Assembly (NCBI GenBank): GCA_021776175.1
Contig: JAJFGJ010000030.1
Span: 1 to 64,000, forward strand
Direction: 5' to 3'
DNA: 64,000 nt
Source: Kiloniellaceae bacterium
GTDB taxonomy: Bacteria > Pseudomonadota > Alphaproteobacteria > Kiloniellales > J153
Below are positions 1 through 9,148 of this stretch, in pieces (position 1 is the first letter of the stretch; each line of letters begins with the position of its first letter). The notes beneath the pieces were generated by a model, which saw only the letters and a list, made by a program, of their open reading frames with translations, was not told the origin of the DNA and did no database searches. The position numbers and the translations under genes are program-made.

Positions 1-470
1 CACTCGTGATAGATCTCCGGGTGAGGTTTGGCGAGGCCAAACTCGCAGGAAAACACTTCGACGTCGAAAAGGCCATGGAGCGGCGACCCGCCCCATGCCT
101 CGATCTCTGAGCTGTCGCAGTTGGATAGGACGGCGGTGCGAAGTCCTATACCGCGCATTTTCTGGAGAATTTCGATGTTTGCGAGCGGTATCGAGCCTAG
201 GACGCGAGCGAATATCTGCTGGTGAGACAAAGCCGCGGCGGCCAAAAGTTCATCTGAAACAGCCACGTCAATGGTTCGTGCCAACTGCCGCATGATCTCT
301 ATCGGTTCCCGTATCGCACCGGTTAAACGCGGACCCGACGATTCCGTAAGTGCGGAGGTCCACAGGCCGCGAGGGACACTCAGGACATCCGCCGTCCACG
401 GCACGTCATCCCGAGCATAGTCGTGGGACGTGAGGGTATTAAATAAGTCGAATATGACCGCTTTGAGCAT
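1..470 (-). CDS. HAD-superfamily hydrolase, C-terminus beyond window edge
   Basis: Reading leftward from the ATG at 468-470, a continuous frame runs off the left edge, so about 156 residues are visible. It opens MLKAVIFDLFNTLTSHDY, the haloacid-dehalogenase motif I with the nucleophile Asp in FDLFNTL. Motif II appears as AVLSNCDSSE, and motif III lysine lies in GLAKPHPEIYHE next to the edge. Spacing matches the haloacid-dehalogenase/phosphoglycolate-phosphatase type with a helical cap between motifs I and II. The substrate cannot be told. The next feature upstream is an IS6 remnant, so any former operon partner is lost. Confidence 0.85.
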   Translation of the reverse strand, partial: MLKAVIFDLFNTLTSHDYARDDVPWTADVLSVPRGLWTSALTESSGPRLTGAIREPIEIMRQLARTIDVAVSDELLAAAALSHQQIFARVLGSIPLANIEILQKMRGIGLRTAVLSNCDSSEIEAWGGSPLHGLFDVEVFSCEFGLAKPHPEIYHE

Positions 471-552
471 GGCGCTCTCGATGCCTAACAGGTAATGAAC
501 GGCATTGTCACGTTAATCGGAAGCAACTGCAAAAAATCGTATTGACGCCCTT

Positions 553-786
553 TCATGTTGCCGCACTCGCACTTTCCCATACATTGAACGCGTCGGTTCG
601 AAGCCGCTTGAACGTGGATCTGCTGAGTAAATGACGCTGGACGTAAAAGGTGTTGTAGACCGAGGATTGGATATTCAGGAAGCGTTGCGCAGAGACTAAT
701 GACTTGAAGTGCTGCTGTTTGCACTCTCGCCGTCTGACCGGCTGGTGCGAGTTCTCCACACGCTTATCGTCAATGTGTTCAGCCAT
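553..786 (-). pseudogene. IS6-family transposase remnant (C-terminal part)
   Basis: The frame encodes about 78 residues matching only the end of an IS6-type DDE transposase, with VENSHQPVRRREC around the catalytic Glu, then AQRFLN and VYNTFYVQRHLLSR. The intact element at 33481-34281 has the same order (AESSHVPIRR, AQRFLS, IYNLFNVHRHLISR). The N-terminal half with both Asp residues is absent, so it cannot transpose. Homology may reach about 30 bp upstream of the ATG. The beheaded AraC gene starting near 840 suggests this insertion damaged it. Confidence 0.8.
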
Positions 787-839
787 CAGTCCGAGGGTTT
801 GAAATGCGACATGATATGATCTGAGTTGGTCGGTTGTGA

Positions 840-1034
840 TCCGAGTTGGGTATCGGTCCCAAAATCTACTACGCCGATCTGCGCCTGACCTTGGGACGGC
901 GCCTTCTGGAGCATACCAACCGCAGTGTGAGCGACATCGCCTTGAGCTGCGGTTTCGGGTCCGGGTCGGCCTTCGCCCGCGCCTTCCGCGCCACCTTCGC
1001 CATCAGCCCCAGCAGCTTGCGCCGCGCGCATTGA
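840..1034 (+). pseudogene. AraC/GlxA-type regulator, C-terminal HTH fragment
   Basis: The frame keeps about 64 codons of the AraC C-terminal DNA-binding domain: LRLTLGRRLLEHTNRSVSDI, then ALSCGFGSGSAFARAFRATF and a final PSSLRR. This is the second helix-turn-helix and the family signature. A TGA at 837-839 closes the frame upstream, so the sensor half and the first helix-turn-helix are missing. The breakpoint lies just beside the IS6 remnant. The fragment is non-functional as a regulator. Confidence 0.8.
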
Positions 1035-1063
1035 GAGACGTGCGGCGCGCCTTGAAAACAGAA

Positions 1064-1912
1064 TTATTTCCGGCGCGCGATCATGATCACCGGGGCAATG
1101 CGGCCGCGCTGCGTATTTTCCAAGGTGTTCTTGAATTTCACCGGCGCGCTGGCGCCGATCACCAGGTGCACGCCGAGGGGCGGCGGCGCCTCGCCGGCCG
1201 CGAGCAGGCGGCGCTGAAAGAAGTCTATGGCGGCATCGGTCCGGTCCTCCACCTCCTCGACCTCGAAGCCGGCACCGTCCAGCAGCGCGCGCATCTCGTC
1301 GGGTGCGGTCAAGTGGCTGGTCGCGGGAGTTTCCGCCCAGGGCACGGGGAAGGTCAGGTCCTCGCCGTTCTTCTTCATGACGTCATAGGCGCAGAACACG
1401 GCGCCGGGTTTCAAGACCCGGGCGATCTCGCCATATAATTCCGCCCGCGCGGCGATATTCATGGCCACGTGGATGGTGATGGCGGCGTCGAAGGCCGCGT
1501 CCTCGAACGGCATGTCCAGGGCGCTGGCGGTCTTGAAGGAGACTTTGCCGGTCAGGCCGGTCATCTCGGTCAGAGTCTTGGCAACCGCGATATATTCGGG
1601 GGTTAGATCGATACCGGAAACCCGGCAGCCGGTTTCCTCGGCGATGAAGCGCGCGGCGCCGCCGATGCCGCAGCCGACATCGAGAACCCGCATGTCCGCG
1701 CGCAGGCCCATCTTGGCGGCCAAGTGGGCCGTCGCCTCGCGGCCGCCGATATGAAATTCGTCGACCGGCGCCAGGTCTTGGGCGCGCAGGGCCGCCTCGT
1801 CGATCCCGGCGGCCTTGAGCCCGCCCCGGATGCGCCCCAAGAGGTCCGCGTCGCCATAGTGAGCCGCGACCGCGCTTTCGTTGCGCGCGACGGCGCTTTC
1901 GTTGACTGTCAT
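1064..1912 (-). CDS. class I SAM-dependent methyltransferase, sarcosine/dimethylglycine N-methyltransferase-like
   Basis: The 282-residue protein starts at the ATG at 1910-1912, preceded by AAGGAG about 8 nt upstream. Longer frames begin in unrelated sequence. Motif I is RVLDVGCGIGGAARFIAE, followed by the acidic GIDLTPEY and a post-motif region typical of UbiE/Coq5-like small-molecule methyltransferases. MNIAARAELYGEIARVLKPG corresponds to motifs II and III. The overall pattern resembles bacterial glycine/sarcosine/dimethylglycine N-methyltransferases. The substrate is inferred only, although the betaine demethylation operon further right makes an N-methyl-glycine plausible. The C-terminal 30 residues are basic. 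Confidence 0.75.
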   Translation of the reverse strand: MTVNESAVARNESAVAAHYGDADLLGRIRGGLKAAGIDEAALRAQDLAPVDEFHIGGREATAHLAAKMGLRADMRVLDVGCGIGGAARFIAEETGCRVSGIDLTPEYIAVAKTLTEMTGLTGKVSFKTASALDMPFEDAAFDAAITIHVAMNIAARAELYGEIARVLKPGAVFCAYDVMKKNGEDLTFPVPWAETPATSHLTAPDEMRALLDGAGFEVEEVEDRTDAAIDFFQRRLLAAGEAPPPLGVHLVIGASAPVKFKNTLENTQRGRIAPVIMIARRK

Positions 1913-2203
1913 TGAATCTTTCTCCTTAAGATCGCTTGGCGCACCGGCGCTTTCAGCAAACACGATGATACTTGCCACTTCGATACGCCACACCTTTTTT
2001 GTTCGTTGAAATTCCACTTCCGAAAATCCGGATTCGCTCTGGATCGCCGTATCTGGTAAAGTGTTAACGACCGCAAGTGGTCAACCGGGTTATCCCGGAT
2101 AAAAAGAGCGAGCTTGTGGTAACGGCCGTTCGAGCCAATGCCACATCTCTATACGCGTTCTCTAGGGGGGTACGAACGCTTTAATACAAAGGGAGAGGCG
2201 AAC

Positions 2204-3484
2204 ATGAAAAATAAATTTCTGATCGCGACGATCTTCGGGCTGAGCGTCACGCTCGGCACAACGGGCGCTTGGGCGGATGGGACCGAAACCCTGGGGCCGC
2301 CCAGCATAGCTACCGCGAGCGGCACCGGGATCGTCGGCGCCGGCGCTGGATTAAGGGACGGGCCCGGCATGATCGATATCGATGTGCCCGGCGCGGTCCA
2401 GCAGGTTCTGCTCTACTGGGGTTGCTTCGCCAATCCCGGCGGCCAGGACGACACCATCACAGTGGACGGATCCTCCGTCACCGGCACATTGATTGGAGGC
2501 CCCACCACATTCTTCTCAAGCGTCCAGGGCGCCACATTCCGCGCCGACATAACCGGTCTTGGCCTGGTCTCCGAGGGCTTCAATTCGCTCTTGGTGGACG
2601 GTCTGAACTGTGACTTCGTCAGCAACGGCGCCGGCGTGTTGGCGATTTACGACGACGGCGTTTCGCCGGCGGCGGAAATTCAAATCCGGGACGGCAACGA
2701 TCTCGCCTTCATCGAGTTCGCGCCACCCCTGGATACGACCGTCCCGCAGACGATCGTGTTTCCGGTAAGCACCGTCGACCGCACGGCGGACATTGTCCTG
2801 TTCTTCCATAGCGTCGCGGACGACAGGGACCGTCCGTCCTCGGTCGACATCACCGTCGGCGGCGTGACCACGTCATTGAACAACCTGCTCGGCAGTAATG
2901 ACGGCGGCGAGTGGGATACCGTGAACATCTCCGTCAATGTTCCCGCCGACGCCACCATGCTGACCGTTCAGGCCTTGTCGATAGACCGGCTGGGCACCGG
3001 GGACCTTCCGGCGTCGCTGGACTGGTCCGCCGCCGGCATCGCCCTTCGCGAAGACGTTCCGCCCACGCTCGATGGCCGGATCACGGGCGGCGGCAGCAAT
3101 TTCACGATCGATGGCGCTCGGATCACCAAGGGATTGCAACTTCACTGCGACCTGCGCAATCCGAACAACTTCCAGATCAACTGGAAGGGCCATTCCTTCC
3201 ATCTGCTCAACCTGACCGCCGCGAACTGCACCGAGGATCCCGACATCATCCAGCAACCGCCCGCCTCGTCACCCTTCGACACCTTCAACGGCAGCGGTAC
3301 GGGCAGGCTGAAGACCGGCGGCACCACCGACTTCGACGCAACCGTCGACTTCATCCTCGTGGATGCCGGCGAGCCCGGCGTCGACGATACGGCACGGATC
3401 GAGATCAAGAACGGCGTCGGAGATGTTGTACTCTTCGTGGAGGGTTTCCTCGACAAGGGAAACTTCCAAACGCACAAGGACTAG
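2204..3484 (+). CDS. secreted or cell-surface beta-rich protein, unknown function
   Basis: The 426-residue protein starts at the ATG at 2204, with GGGAGAGG upstream. Residues 1-24 form a Sec signal (MKNKFLIATIFGLSVTLGTT, cleavage after AWA). The mature part is acidic, Thr/Val/Gly/Asp-rich and beta-like. Near residue 310 a C-terminal module begins GRITGGGSNFTIDGARITKG, followed by HCDLRNPNNFQINW. To my recollection this module recurs at C-termini of many bacterial exported proteins. Two Cys (GLNCDF, YWGCF) lie in the first half. A hairpin terminator follows, so it is probably monocistronic. I assign no activity. Confidence 0.75.
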   Translation: MKNKFLIATIFGLSVTLGTTGAWADGTETLGPPSIATASGTGIVGAGAGLRDGPGMIDIDVPGAVQQVLLYWGCFANPGGQDDTITVDGSSVTGTLIGGPTTFFSSVQGATFRADITGLGLVSEGFNSLLVDGLNCDFVSNGAGVLAIYDDGVSPAAEIQIRDGNDLAFIEFAPPLDTTVPQTIVFPVSTVDRTADIVLFFHSVADDRDRPSSVDITVGGVTTSLNNLLGSNDGGEWDTVNISVNVPADATMLTVQALSIDRLGTGDLPASLDWSAAGIALREDVPPTLDGRITGGGSNFTIDGARITKGLQLHCDLRNPNNFQINWKGHSFHLLNLTAANCTEDPDIIQQPPASSPFDTFNGSGTGRLKTGGTTDFDATVDFILVDAGEPGVDDTARIEIKNGVGDVVLFVEGFLDKGNFQTHKD

Positions 3485-3543
3485 ATGTGATTGTGACAGG
3501 CTGGGGTAAACCGCCCCGCTAGACGTCACTGTCGCTAAGATGC

Positions 3544-3574
3544 ACGGAGGCCGCGGTCCTAGCGGCCTCCGTTG
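3544..3574 (+). terminator. probable rho-independent terminator
   Basis: An 11-bp GC-rich stem (3544-3554 pairing with 3562-3572) and a 7-nt loop lie 60 bp after the secreted-protein gene. They are followed by a weak T-rich stretch (TTGTATTTCT). Confidence 0.65.
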
Positions 3575-3680
3575 TATTTCTCCCACCCGCTTTATGACCG
3601 CATCCCAATAATACCCGCCCCTTGGCTAGACCACCAACTTGGCCCCATCCATTACAGAGTCATCTCGAGCTTGATCCACG

Positions 3681-3958
3681 GGTGTCCGGTTTAAATATTT
3701 GGACGGGCTGCATGACGTTGATCCTGCTCGTGTTTAAGCCTTCCGCGGCGTTATCGACATGAAAGCGGCGTGTCCTCGGGCACTGGAAAGACTTGGCGAG
3801 TCTGTCACCCCCACCCCAACCCTCCCCCGTCGAAGGGGGAGGGAGTAAGAGGAAGAGCCCTGTTTTTATTCCCTCCCCCCTTGAGGGGGAGGGTTAGGGT
3901 GGGGGGACTTGGGCGCCGGGATTGGTTTGGAAATGGCCGCAAAATTAAACCGGACACC
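3681..3958. repeat. dispersed C/G-rich palindromic repeat, copy 1, with short terminal inverted repeats
   Basis: The element opens with GGTGTCCGGTTTAAAT (3681-3696) and closes with the inverted ATTAAACCGGACACC (3944-3958). The core at about 3808-3908 is a long hairpin of CCCCACCC...CCCTCCCC against GGGGAGGG...GGGTGGGG. The left end plus core recur at 51237-51455, and the core alone recurs at 47184-47283. It separates the secreted-protein gene from the OYE operon. No protein is encoded. Confidence 0.7.
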
Positions 3959-4032
3959 AGCGGGCTTGATACGGGAAGACAATTATTGGTTTATGAGCCA
4001 GCGATCCAAACCTAATTCGGAGGCCCTTCGAC

Positions 4033-5124
4033 GTGACCAGCAAACTTTTTTCGCCCCTCGCCCTGCGCGGCACGACCCTGCCCAACCGCATCGTGGTTTC
4101 GCCCATGTGTCAGTACAGCGCCGAGGATGGCACCATGGGCGATTGGCACCTCATGCACCTGGGCCAGTTCGCGGCCGGCGGCACGGGCCTGATCGTTTTC
4201 GAGGCCTCGGGCGTCGAGGCGGCGGGGCGCATCACCCTGGGCTGCGCCGGGCTGTATTCCGACGAGAACGAGGCCGCCATGGCCCGCGTGATCAAGTTCT
4301 GCCGCGACCACGGCGAGGCCAAGATCGGCCTCCAGCTCGCCCATGCCGGGCGCAAGGCCTCGACCCACCGGCCCTGGCAGGGCCAAGGCTCCCTGAGCGC
4401 CGGGGAAGGCGGGTGGCCAACCTTCGCCCCTTCCGCCCTGCCCTTCGACCCGAGATGGCAAACGCCGGAAGCGCTCGACAACGCCGGGCTGGCACGGATC
4501 AAGGCCGCCTTCGTCCAGGCCGCCGAGCGCGCCGGGCGCATCGGGTTCGATCTGCTCGAGGTTCACAGCGCCCACGGCTATCTGCTGCACTCCTTCCTGT
4601 CGCCGCTCAGCAACCGGCGCGAGGACGACTACGGCGGCAGCCTGGAAAACCGCCTGCGCTTTCCCTTGGAGGTTTTCGAGGCGGTGCGCGCGGCCTGGCC
4701 CGAGGACAAGCCCCTGGGCCTGCGGGTTTCGGCCAGCGATTGGGTGCCCGGCGGCTGGGATATCGAGGGCACGGTCGCCCTGGCCCAGGCCCTGGCGGAG
4801 CGCGGCTGCGACTTCATGGACGTGTCCAGCGGCGGCAATTCCCCGGACCAGAAGATCGACCTGGGCCCCGGCTATCAGACCCACTTCGCCGAGGCCGTGC
4901 GCCGCGCCTGCGGCCTGCCCACCATGGCCGTCGGCCTGATCACCGACCCGGTCCAGGCCGAGACGATCCTGAAAACCGGCCAGGCCGACCTCATCGCCCT
5001 GGCCCGCGGCCTGCTCTACGACCCCCGCTGGCCCTGGCACGCCGCCGAGGCCCTGGGCGACAAAGCCTACTGCCCGCCGCAGTATTTACGCAGCCACCCG
5101 ACCCTGACGGCACCCCGCGCTTAA
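4033..5124 (+). CDS. NADH:flavin oxidoreductase / Old Yellow Enzyme, YqjM class
   Basis: The 363-residue protein uses a GTG start preceded by GGAGG. It is a complete FMN-binding TIM barrel: VVSPMCQYSA with Cys26, the redox-tuning cysteine of the thermophilic-like (YqjM) OYE class; QLAHAGRKAS; the substrate-anion-binding His pair in HSAHGYLLHSFLSP; and the NRREDDYGGSLENR motif. The C-terminal GLITDPVQAE and LARGLLYDP bind FMN phosphate. It should reduce activated C=C bonds such as enones with NAD(P)H. The DUF2817 gene begins 14 bp downstream, implying one transcript. Confidence 0.9.
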   Translation: MTSKLFSPLALRGTTLPNRIVVSPMCQYSAEDGTMGDWHLMHLGQFAAGGTGLIVFEASGVEAAGRITLGCAGLYSDENEAAMARVIKFCRDHGEAKIGLQLAHAGRKASTHRPWQGQGSLSAGEGGWPTFAPSALPFDPRWQTPEALDNAGLARIKAAFVQAAERAGRIGFDLLEVHSAHGYLLHSFLSPLSNRREDDYGGSLENRLRFPLEVFEAVRAAWPEDKPLGLRVSASDWVPGGWDIEGTVALAQALAERGCDFMDVSSGGNSPDQKIDLGPGYQTHFAEAVRRACGLPTMAVGLITDPVQAETILKTGQADLIALARGLLYDPRWPWHAAEALGDKAYCPPQYLRSHPTLTAPRA

Positions 5125-5137
5125 ATGGGAGACCACC

Positions 5138-6256
5138 TTGCCTGCCCATCCCTTCGATCACCCCTTCGACCTCGCCGCGAGTTTTTCCGACGATTATGCC
5201 CAGGCCCGGACGCGCTTCCTGGCCGCCGCCAAGGATGCGAGGGGCACCTTACGAGTCTATGAAAACCCGCTCACGGGGCCCGATGGCGAGGCCCTATCCA
5301 CCGATACCGCCTGGTTCGGCCCCGGCGATGCCAAGCACGTCCTGGTCCTGCAGTCCGGCACCCACGGGGTCGAGGGTTTTACCGGCTCGGGCGCGATCCT
5401 CGACTGGCTCGGCGCCGGGGGCGCGCGGGCGCTGCCGGACGGCTTGGCGGTCCTCGCCATACACGCCATCAATCCGCACGGTTTCGCCTGGCTGCGCCGG
5501 GTGACCGAGGAGAACGTGGATCTCAACCGCAACTTCGTCGATTTCGCCGCACCCTTGCCCGAAAATGCGGGTCACGACGAACTCGCCGACGCCCTGGTGC
5601 CCAGCGCCCTGACCGGCCCCGTGTTCGAGGACGCCGAGTCCAAGATCGACGCCTGGCGCGAGAAACACGGCGAGAAAGCCTTTAGCGTCGCGCGCGGCGG
5701 CGGGCAATATAAGCACGCGCACTCCATGTTCTATGGCGGCACCGCGCCGACCTGGTCCCGGCGCACCCTGGAGACCATCATGGACGACAACACCTTGGCC
5801 GCGCGCGCCCAGGTCGCCATTGTCGACTTTCACACCGGCCTCGGCCCCTTCGGATATGGCGAGCCTATTTGCAGCCACGAAGAGGGCACCCCGGCCCTGG
5901 CGCGCGCCAAGCGCTGGTACGGCCAATCGGTCACGGAACCCGCCACCGGCTCCTCGTCCTCGGTGCTTAAAGTGGGCCTGAACGAATACGGCTGGATGGC
6001 GAAGCTGGGTCCGCACGCGACCTTCATCGCCCTGGAATACGGCACCTACACGCCCGAGCGCGGGCGCCTTGTCCTGCGCGAGGACCACTGGCTCCACGCC
6101 CACTCAAACGTCGAGTGGAGCGCCCCCGAAACCCAGCGCAACAAGCAACAAATCCGAACCCACTTTTACCCCGACACCGACGACTGGCGCGAAATGGTTC
6201 TGTTCCGAAGCCGGCAAATCGTAAGGCAGGCAACGGCGGGGTTGAGTAGGGCGTAG
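5138..6256 (+). CDS. DUF2817 M14-like zinc carboxypeptidase/deacylase
   Basis: The 372-residue protein uses a TTG start with GGGAG upstream. It has the M14-type metal site: SGTHGVEGFTGS supplies His76 and Glu79, VDFHTGLG supplies His232, and Glu300 in ALEYGT is the likely catalytic acid/base. NVDLNRNF is the family Asn-Arg substrate motif. These proteins are probably amidohydrolases or carboxypeptidases with undefined substrate. It is probably co-transcribed with the OYE gene. Its last 40-80 codons recur as non-coding remnants at 8876-8998 and 15138-15397. Confidence 0.85.
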   Translation: MPAHPFDHPFDLAASFSDDYAQARTRFLAAAKDARGTLRVYENPLTGPDGEALSTDTAWFGPGDAKHVLVLQSGTHGVEGFTGSGAILDWLGAGGARALPDGLAVLAIHAINPHGFAWLRRVTEENVDLNRNFVDFAAPLPENAGHDELADALVPSALTGPVFEDAESKIDAWREKHGEKAFSVARGGGQYKHAHSMFYGGTAPTWSRRTLETIMDDNTLAARAQVAIVDFHTGLGPFGYGEPICSHEEGTPALARAKRWYGQSVTEPATGSSSSVLKVGLNEYGWMAKLGPHATFIALEYGTYTPERGRLVLREDHWLHAHSNVEWSAPETQRNKQQIRTHFYPDTDDWREMVLFRSRQIVRQATAGLSRA

Positions 6257-6537
6257 TCCGCTTGAGAGTCCCATCTCTGGGGAATACCGGACGTGAATTG
6301 GACGTGGCTGGAACAACCGTTCTTAGCCATTTCCGGATGTTATCACTTTGCCGAGATTTCCGAAGAAACGCGTGGGCTGCCCATCATCACTCTCATATAT
6401 TTACCTCAAAAGCATTGGCTGCCCTTTACTGACAAGTCGCCTCGGTAAAAATTCTATGGACGCGCCTGCTGTAATTTCATGCCTAGCGAAGACATTAGGG
6501 CCTGGCAGCGAATATCGAAAACGTGGGGAAGGATGTC

Positions 6538-7242
6538 ATGATCGATTTATACACAGCGGCCACGCCCAATGGCCAAAAAGTCCACATCATGCTTGAGGAA
6601 TGCGGCCTCGACTACGAGATGCATTGGATCGACATCGACAGCGGAGAGCAGTTCGCACCGGATTTTCTAAAGGTAAGCCCAAACAACAAGATTCCGGCAC
6701 TCGTCGACCATGACGGACCCTCGGGTAAGATATCGCTTTTTGAATCAGGAGCAATCCTGCTCTACCTCGCCGACAAGGCCAAAAAATTCCTACCCACCGA
6801 GCCAAATCGAAAGTGGGAGACAATCCAGTGGCTAATGTGGCAGATGGGTGGCTTTGGCCCCATGCTCGGCCAAGCGCACCATTTCAATAAGTATGCACCG
6901 GAGAACCCACTAGGTCCGGTCGTCCTCCCTTATGCCCAAGATCGCTATACCAACGAAGCGGCACGGCTCTATCGCGTGCTCGACCACCAGCTCGCCACGC
7001 ATGATTGGGTTGCAGCCGAAGAATACACCATCGCTGACATGGCCATTTTCCCCTGGTGCCGGCTATATGAGCGTCAGGGCCAGAACATTGATGACTTTCC
7101 CAACGTGAAACGTTGGTTCGCCTTGGTCGCCGCGCGACCCGCCGTTGCCAAAGATATGAACAAACTTGAAGACATCGTTGGAGAGTGGGACGAGGAAAGC
7201 TGGGAGGTTTCCTTCGGCGCTCGCCAGCGTACGCAACAATAG
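6538..7242 (+). CDS. glutathione S-transferase, YfcG/YghU (Nu) type
   Basis: The 234-residue protein starts at ATG 6538, with GGAAGGA 5-10 nt upstream; a GTG five codons earlier is less likely. The N-terminal thioredoxin fold reads IDLYTAATPNGQKVHIMLEE with the Nu-class Thr/Asn pair, then NNKIPALVDHDG and FESGAILLYLADK for glutathione. An all-helical C-terminal domain follows, with YTIADMAIFPW. Relatives reduce disulfides or organic peroxides. It begins the cargo block that ends at the TauD remnant (8498) and reads the same way as its two neighbours. Confidence 0.9.
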   Translation: MIDLYTAATPNGQKVHIMLEECGLDYEMHWIDIDSGEQFAPDFLKVSPNNKIPALVDHDGPSGKISLFESGAILLYLADKAKKFLPTEPNRKWETIQWLMWQMGGFGPMLGQAHHFNKYAPENPLGPVVLPYAQDRYTNEAARLYRVLDHQLATHDWVAAEEYTIADMAIFPWCRLYERQGQNIDDFPNVKRWFALVAARPAVAKDMNKLEDIVGEWDEESWEVSFGARQRTQQ

Positions 7243-7290
7243 GCTACGGAATTTCCCATCTTCACACGATCGACGCAGAGGATATTTTCT

Positions 7291-7944
7291 ATGGCCAAAC
7301 CTGACTCGATCGCCGCCCTAACTGAACTCGGGCGGGTGCGGTTATCAGAGCATTTCTTCATGCGCGAGATGCTCTACAGTGAGGTTGCCAATTTTCACGG
7401 GTTGTCCAATATGCCCGATGATCCAGATCTTGCAATTACCGTGGGGAAACGACTTTGTGAGGAAATTCTAGAGCCGTTGCACCGAACTTTTGGTCATGTG
7501 ACGGTGAGGAGCGCCTTCCGCTCATCAGGTGTGAACGGGTTCTGTAATGCCCGCCATGTGGAGATCGGCGACGGTGACACCGATTATTACTGCGGAGACA
7601 ATATATACAGCGCGGCGCGTCATATCTGGGACCGACGTGACGACGCTGGCTACATGGGCGGCACGGTGTCCATCATCATTCCATGGTATCTGCCGCACTA
7701 TGAAAAAACAGGGGACCCCCTACCGCTAGCTTGGTGGATCAAGGATCACATCTCCGCCTATGGCGAATTGATGTTCTTCCCGTGGCTCTGCGCTTTTAAC
7801 ATCCGTTGGTATGAGGGACCGAGCGATCAAGCGATCATTCTGGACGACGGCACCGATGATGAATTGCTGAGTGATCGCACTATAGCGAGCTTCAACGATG
7901 ACCATAGCGCCCTTTATGAAGGTTTCCCAACTTTCGCCGGGTAG
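7291..7944 (+). CDS. peptidase M15-like protein, divergent
   Basis: The 217-residue protein has an N-terminal stretch, LSEHFFMREMLYSEVANF, then LEPLHRTFGHVTVRSAFRSS and VN. This is the pattern of M15A D-Ala-D-Ala carboxypeptidase-like proteins (LxxHF..xE, then LEPLR...SxYRS..VN). The canonical zinc ligands downstream are not clear. The C-terminal half is Trp/Tyr-rich (IIPWYLPHYE, AWWIKDH, FNIRWYEGP). There is no signal peptide, so an intracellular role or loss of peptidase activity is possible. It lies 48 bp after the GST gene. Confidence 0.5.
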   Translation: MAKPDSIAALTELGRVRLSEHFFMREMLYSEVANFHGLSNMPDDPDLAITVGKRLCEEILEPLHRTFGHVTVRSAFRSSGVNGFCNARHVEIGDGDTDYYCGDNIYSAARHIWDRRDDAGYMGGTVSIIIPWYLPHYEKTGDPLPLAWWIKDHISAYGELMFFPWLCAFNIRWYEGPSDQAIILDDGTDDELLSDRTIASFNDDHSALYEGFPTFAG

Positions 7945-7993
7945 CCGGCGGCGGGGCCGTGTTGTCGAATGTAATAACATTAAGAGAAGCGCA

Positions 7994-8416
7994 ATGAGTG
8001 AAGAAACCAAGAGCGTTAGCGGCGGCTGTTACTGTGGCAAAGTGCGCTATCGCGCCAGTTACATCAGCGCGGAGATCACAGAATGTCATTGCTCGCAATG
8101 TAGAAAACAGTCTGGACATCGTTATGCCGTGACAAGCACGAAGTCTGGAAATGTAACGATTGAGGGCACTGGCAACATCACCTGGTTCCGCGCCTCACCC
8201 GCCGCGCAGCGTGGATTTTGTGCGACGTGCGGTTCCCACCTGTTTTGGCGTTCATTGAGCGACGACGATATGGCTATCCTTGCGGCGAGCATCGACGAAC
8301 CAATTGGGCTTCGCCTGGTGAGTCATATCTTCGTCGAAGACAAAGGTGATTATTACACGATCACGGATGATCTTCCGCAGTTCACGGGATACGACATGCC
8401 ATATAGCCCGGCGTGA
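7994..8416 (+). CDS. GFA/CENP-V-type zinc protein
   Basis: The 140-residue protein starts at ATG 7994; longer frames overlap the preceding gene out of family. Cysteine motifs are GGCYCGKVRY, ECHCSQCRKQSGH and FCATCGSHLFW, the zinc-binding set of the glutathione-dependent formaldehyde-activating family. Formaldehyde activation is disputed for many members, so substrate is unassigned. It is the last gene of the first cargo block. A second, divergent member is at 50789-51184. Confidence 0.85.
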   Translation: MSEETKSVSGGCYCGKVRYRASYISAEITECHCSQCRKQSGHRYAVTSTKSGNVTIEGTGNITWFRASPAAQRGFCATCGSHLFWRSLSDDDMAILAASIDEPIGLRLVSHIFVEDKGDYYTITDDLPQFTGYDMPYSPA

Positions 8417-8497
8417 ACGTGGGCGGCCGCGCGCTAATCTCGGGCGGCAACTTTCATGCCGGTTGGAGAACGACCCCGCTCGCCTTCCCGCCCCGCC

Positions 8498-8881
8498 CTA
8501 GCACGGCACGCCGCCCTTTAGGGTGACGCGGTGCAGCAGGCGTTTGTGGCCGTGGTAATCGTTGAGCGGGTAGTGCTGGGTGCAGCGGTTGTCCCAAAAG
8601 GCCACGGCCCCGGGCGACCACTTGAAGCGGCAGGTGAACTCGCCGCGGATTTGATGGGCGAAGAGATAGGCCAGCAAGGGCGCGCTTTCGGCCTCGGTCA
8701 TGTCCGCGAAGCGCACGCTATGGCCGGGATTGACGTAGAGCGCCTTGCGCCCGGTTTCGGGGTGGGTGCGCACCACCGGATGAAACGCCTCGGTCTGGCG
8801 CCCGCCGGCGTCCTTGCCCGAATCTTCGATGCGGTTCTCGCGGGTTTCCGCCGCCGCCGGGGTGGCGCCCGAATTCAGCGC
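8498..8881 (-). pseudogene. TauD/TfdA dioxygenase, 3'-end fragment
   Basis: The last 127 codons of a TauD gene are nearly identical at DNA level to the 3' end of the intact copy at 12050-12889, with roughly ten differences over 380 bp. The distal iron ligand region WDNRCTQHYPLNDYHGHKR is kept, but the N-terminal HxD half is missing. Homology stops at CAGCGC (8876-8881), where sequence switches to the DUF2817 tail. CAGCGC is present at the corresponding place in both parents, suggesting joining by microhomology. Confidence 0.9.
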
Positions 8882-8998
8882 ATCAAGCAACAAATCCGCA
8901 CGCATTTTTACCCCGGCACCGACGACTGGCACGAAATGGTGTTGTTTAGAAGCCGGCAAATCGTGCGCCAGGCAACGGCGGGGTTAAGTAGGGCGTAG
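8876..8998 (+). pseudogene. DUF2817 gene, 3'-end fragment (copy 2)
   Basis: This copies the last 39 codons of the intact DUF2817 gene (6139-6256), ending at the equivalent TAG. QQIRTHFYPGTDDWHEMVLF and FRSRQIVRQATAGLSRA are kept with few changes. It is fused directly to the antisense TauD tail. Similarity continues briefly past the stop (CTTGAGAGT in both). No metal site remains, so it is non-functional. Confidence 0.88.
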
Positions 8999-9148
8999 GC
9001 AACTTGAGAGTTGATATGCTCAAAGCACGAAGCTGAGTTGAACGTCGGCTTTTCGGTCCAAAGCGGCTGTCATACCGCGCAGTTCCGAACTTCGCTTTCT
9101 AGCCAAGAATGGACATTAAGGGCGCACAGTCAGCGATGTAATATCGGT

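Noticed and set aside
3909-5504. Long overlapping frame of over 500 codons across the OYE and DUF2817 genes.
   Set aside because: Out-of-frame shadow in GC-rich DNA; the two recognised families occupy the other frame with proper starts.
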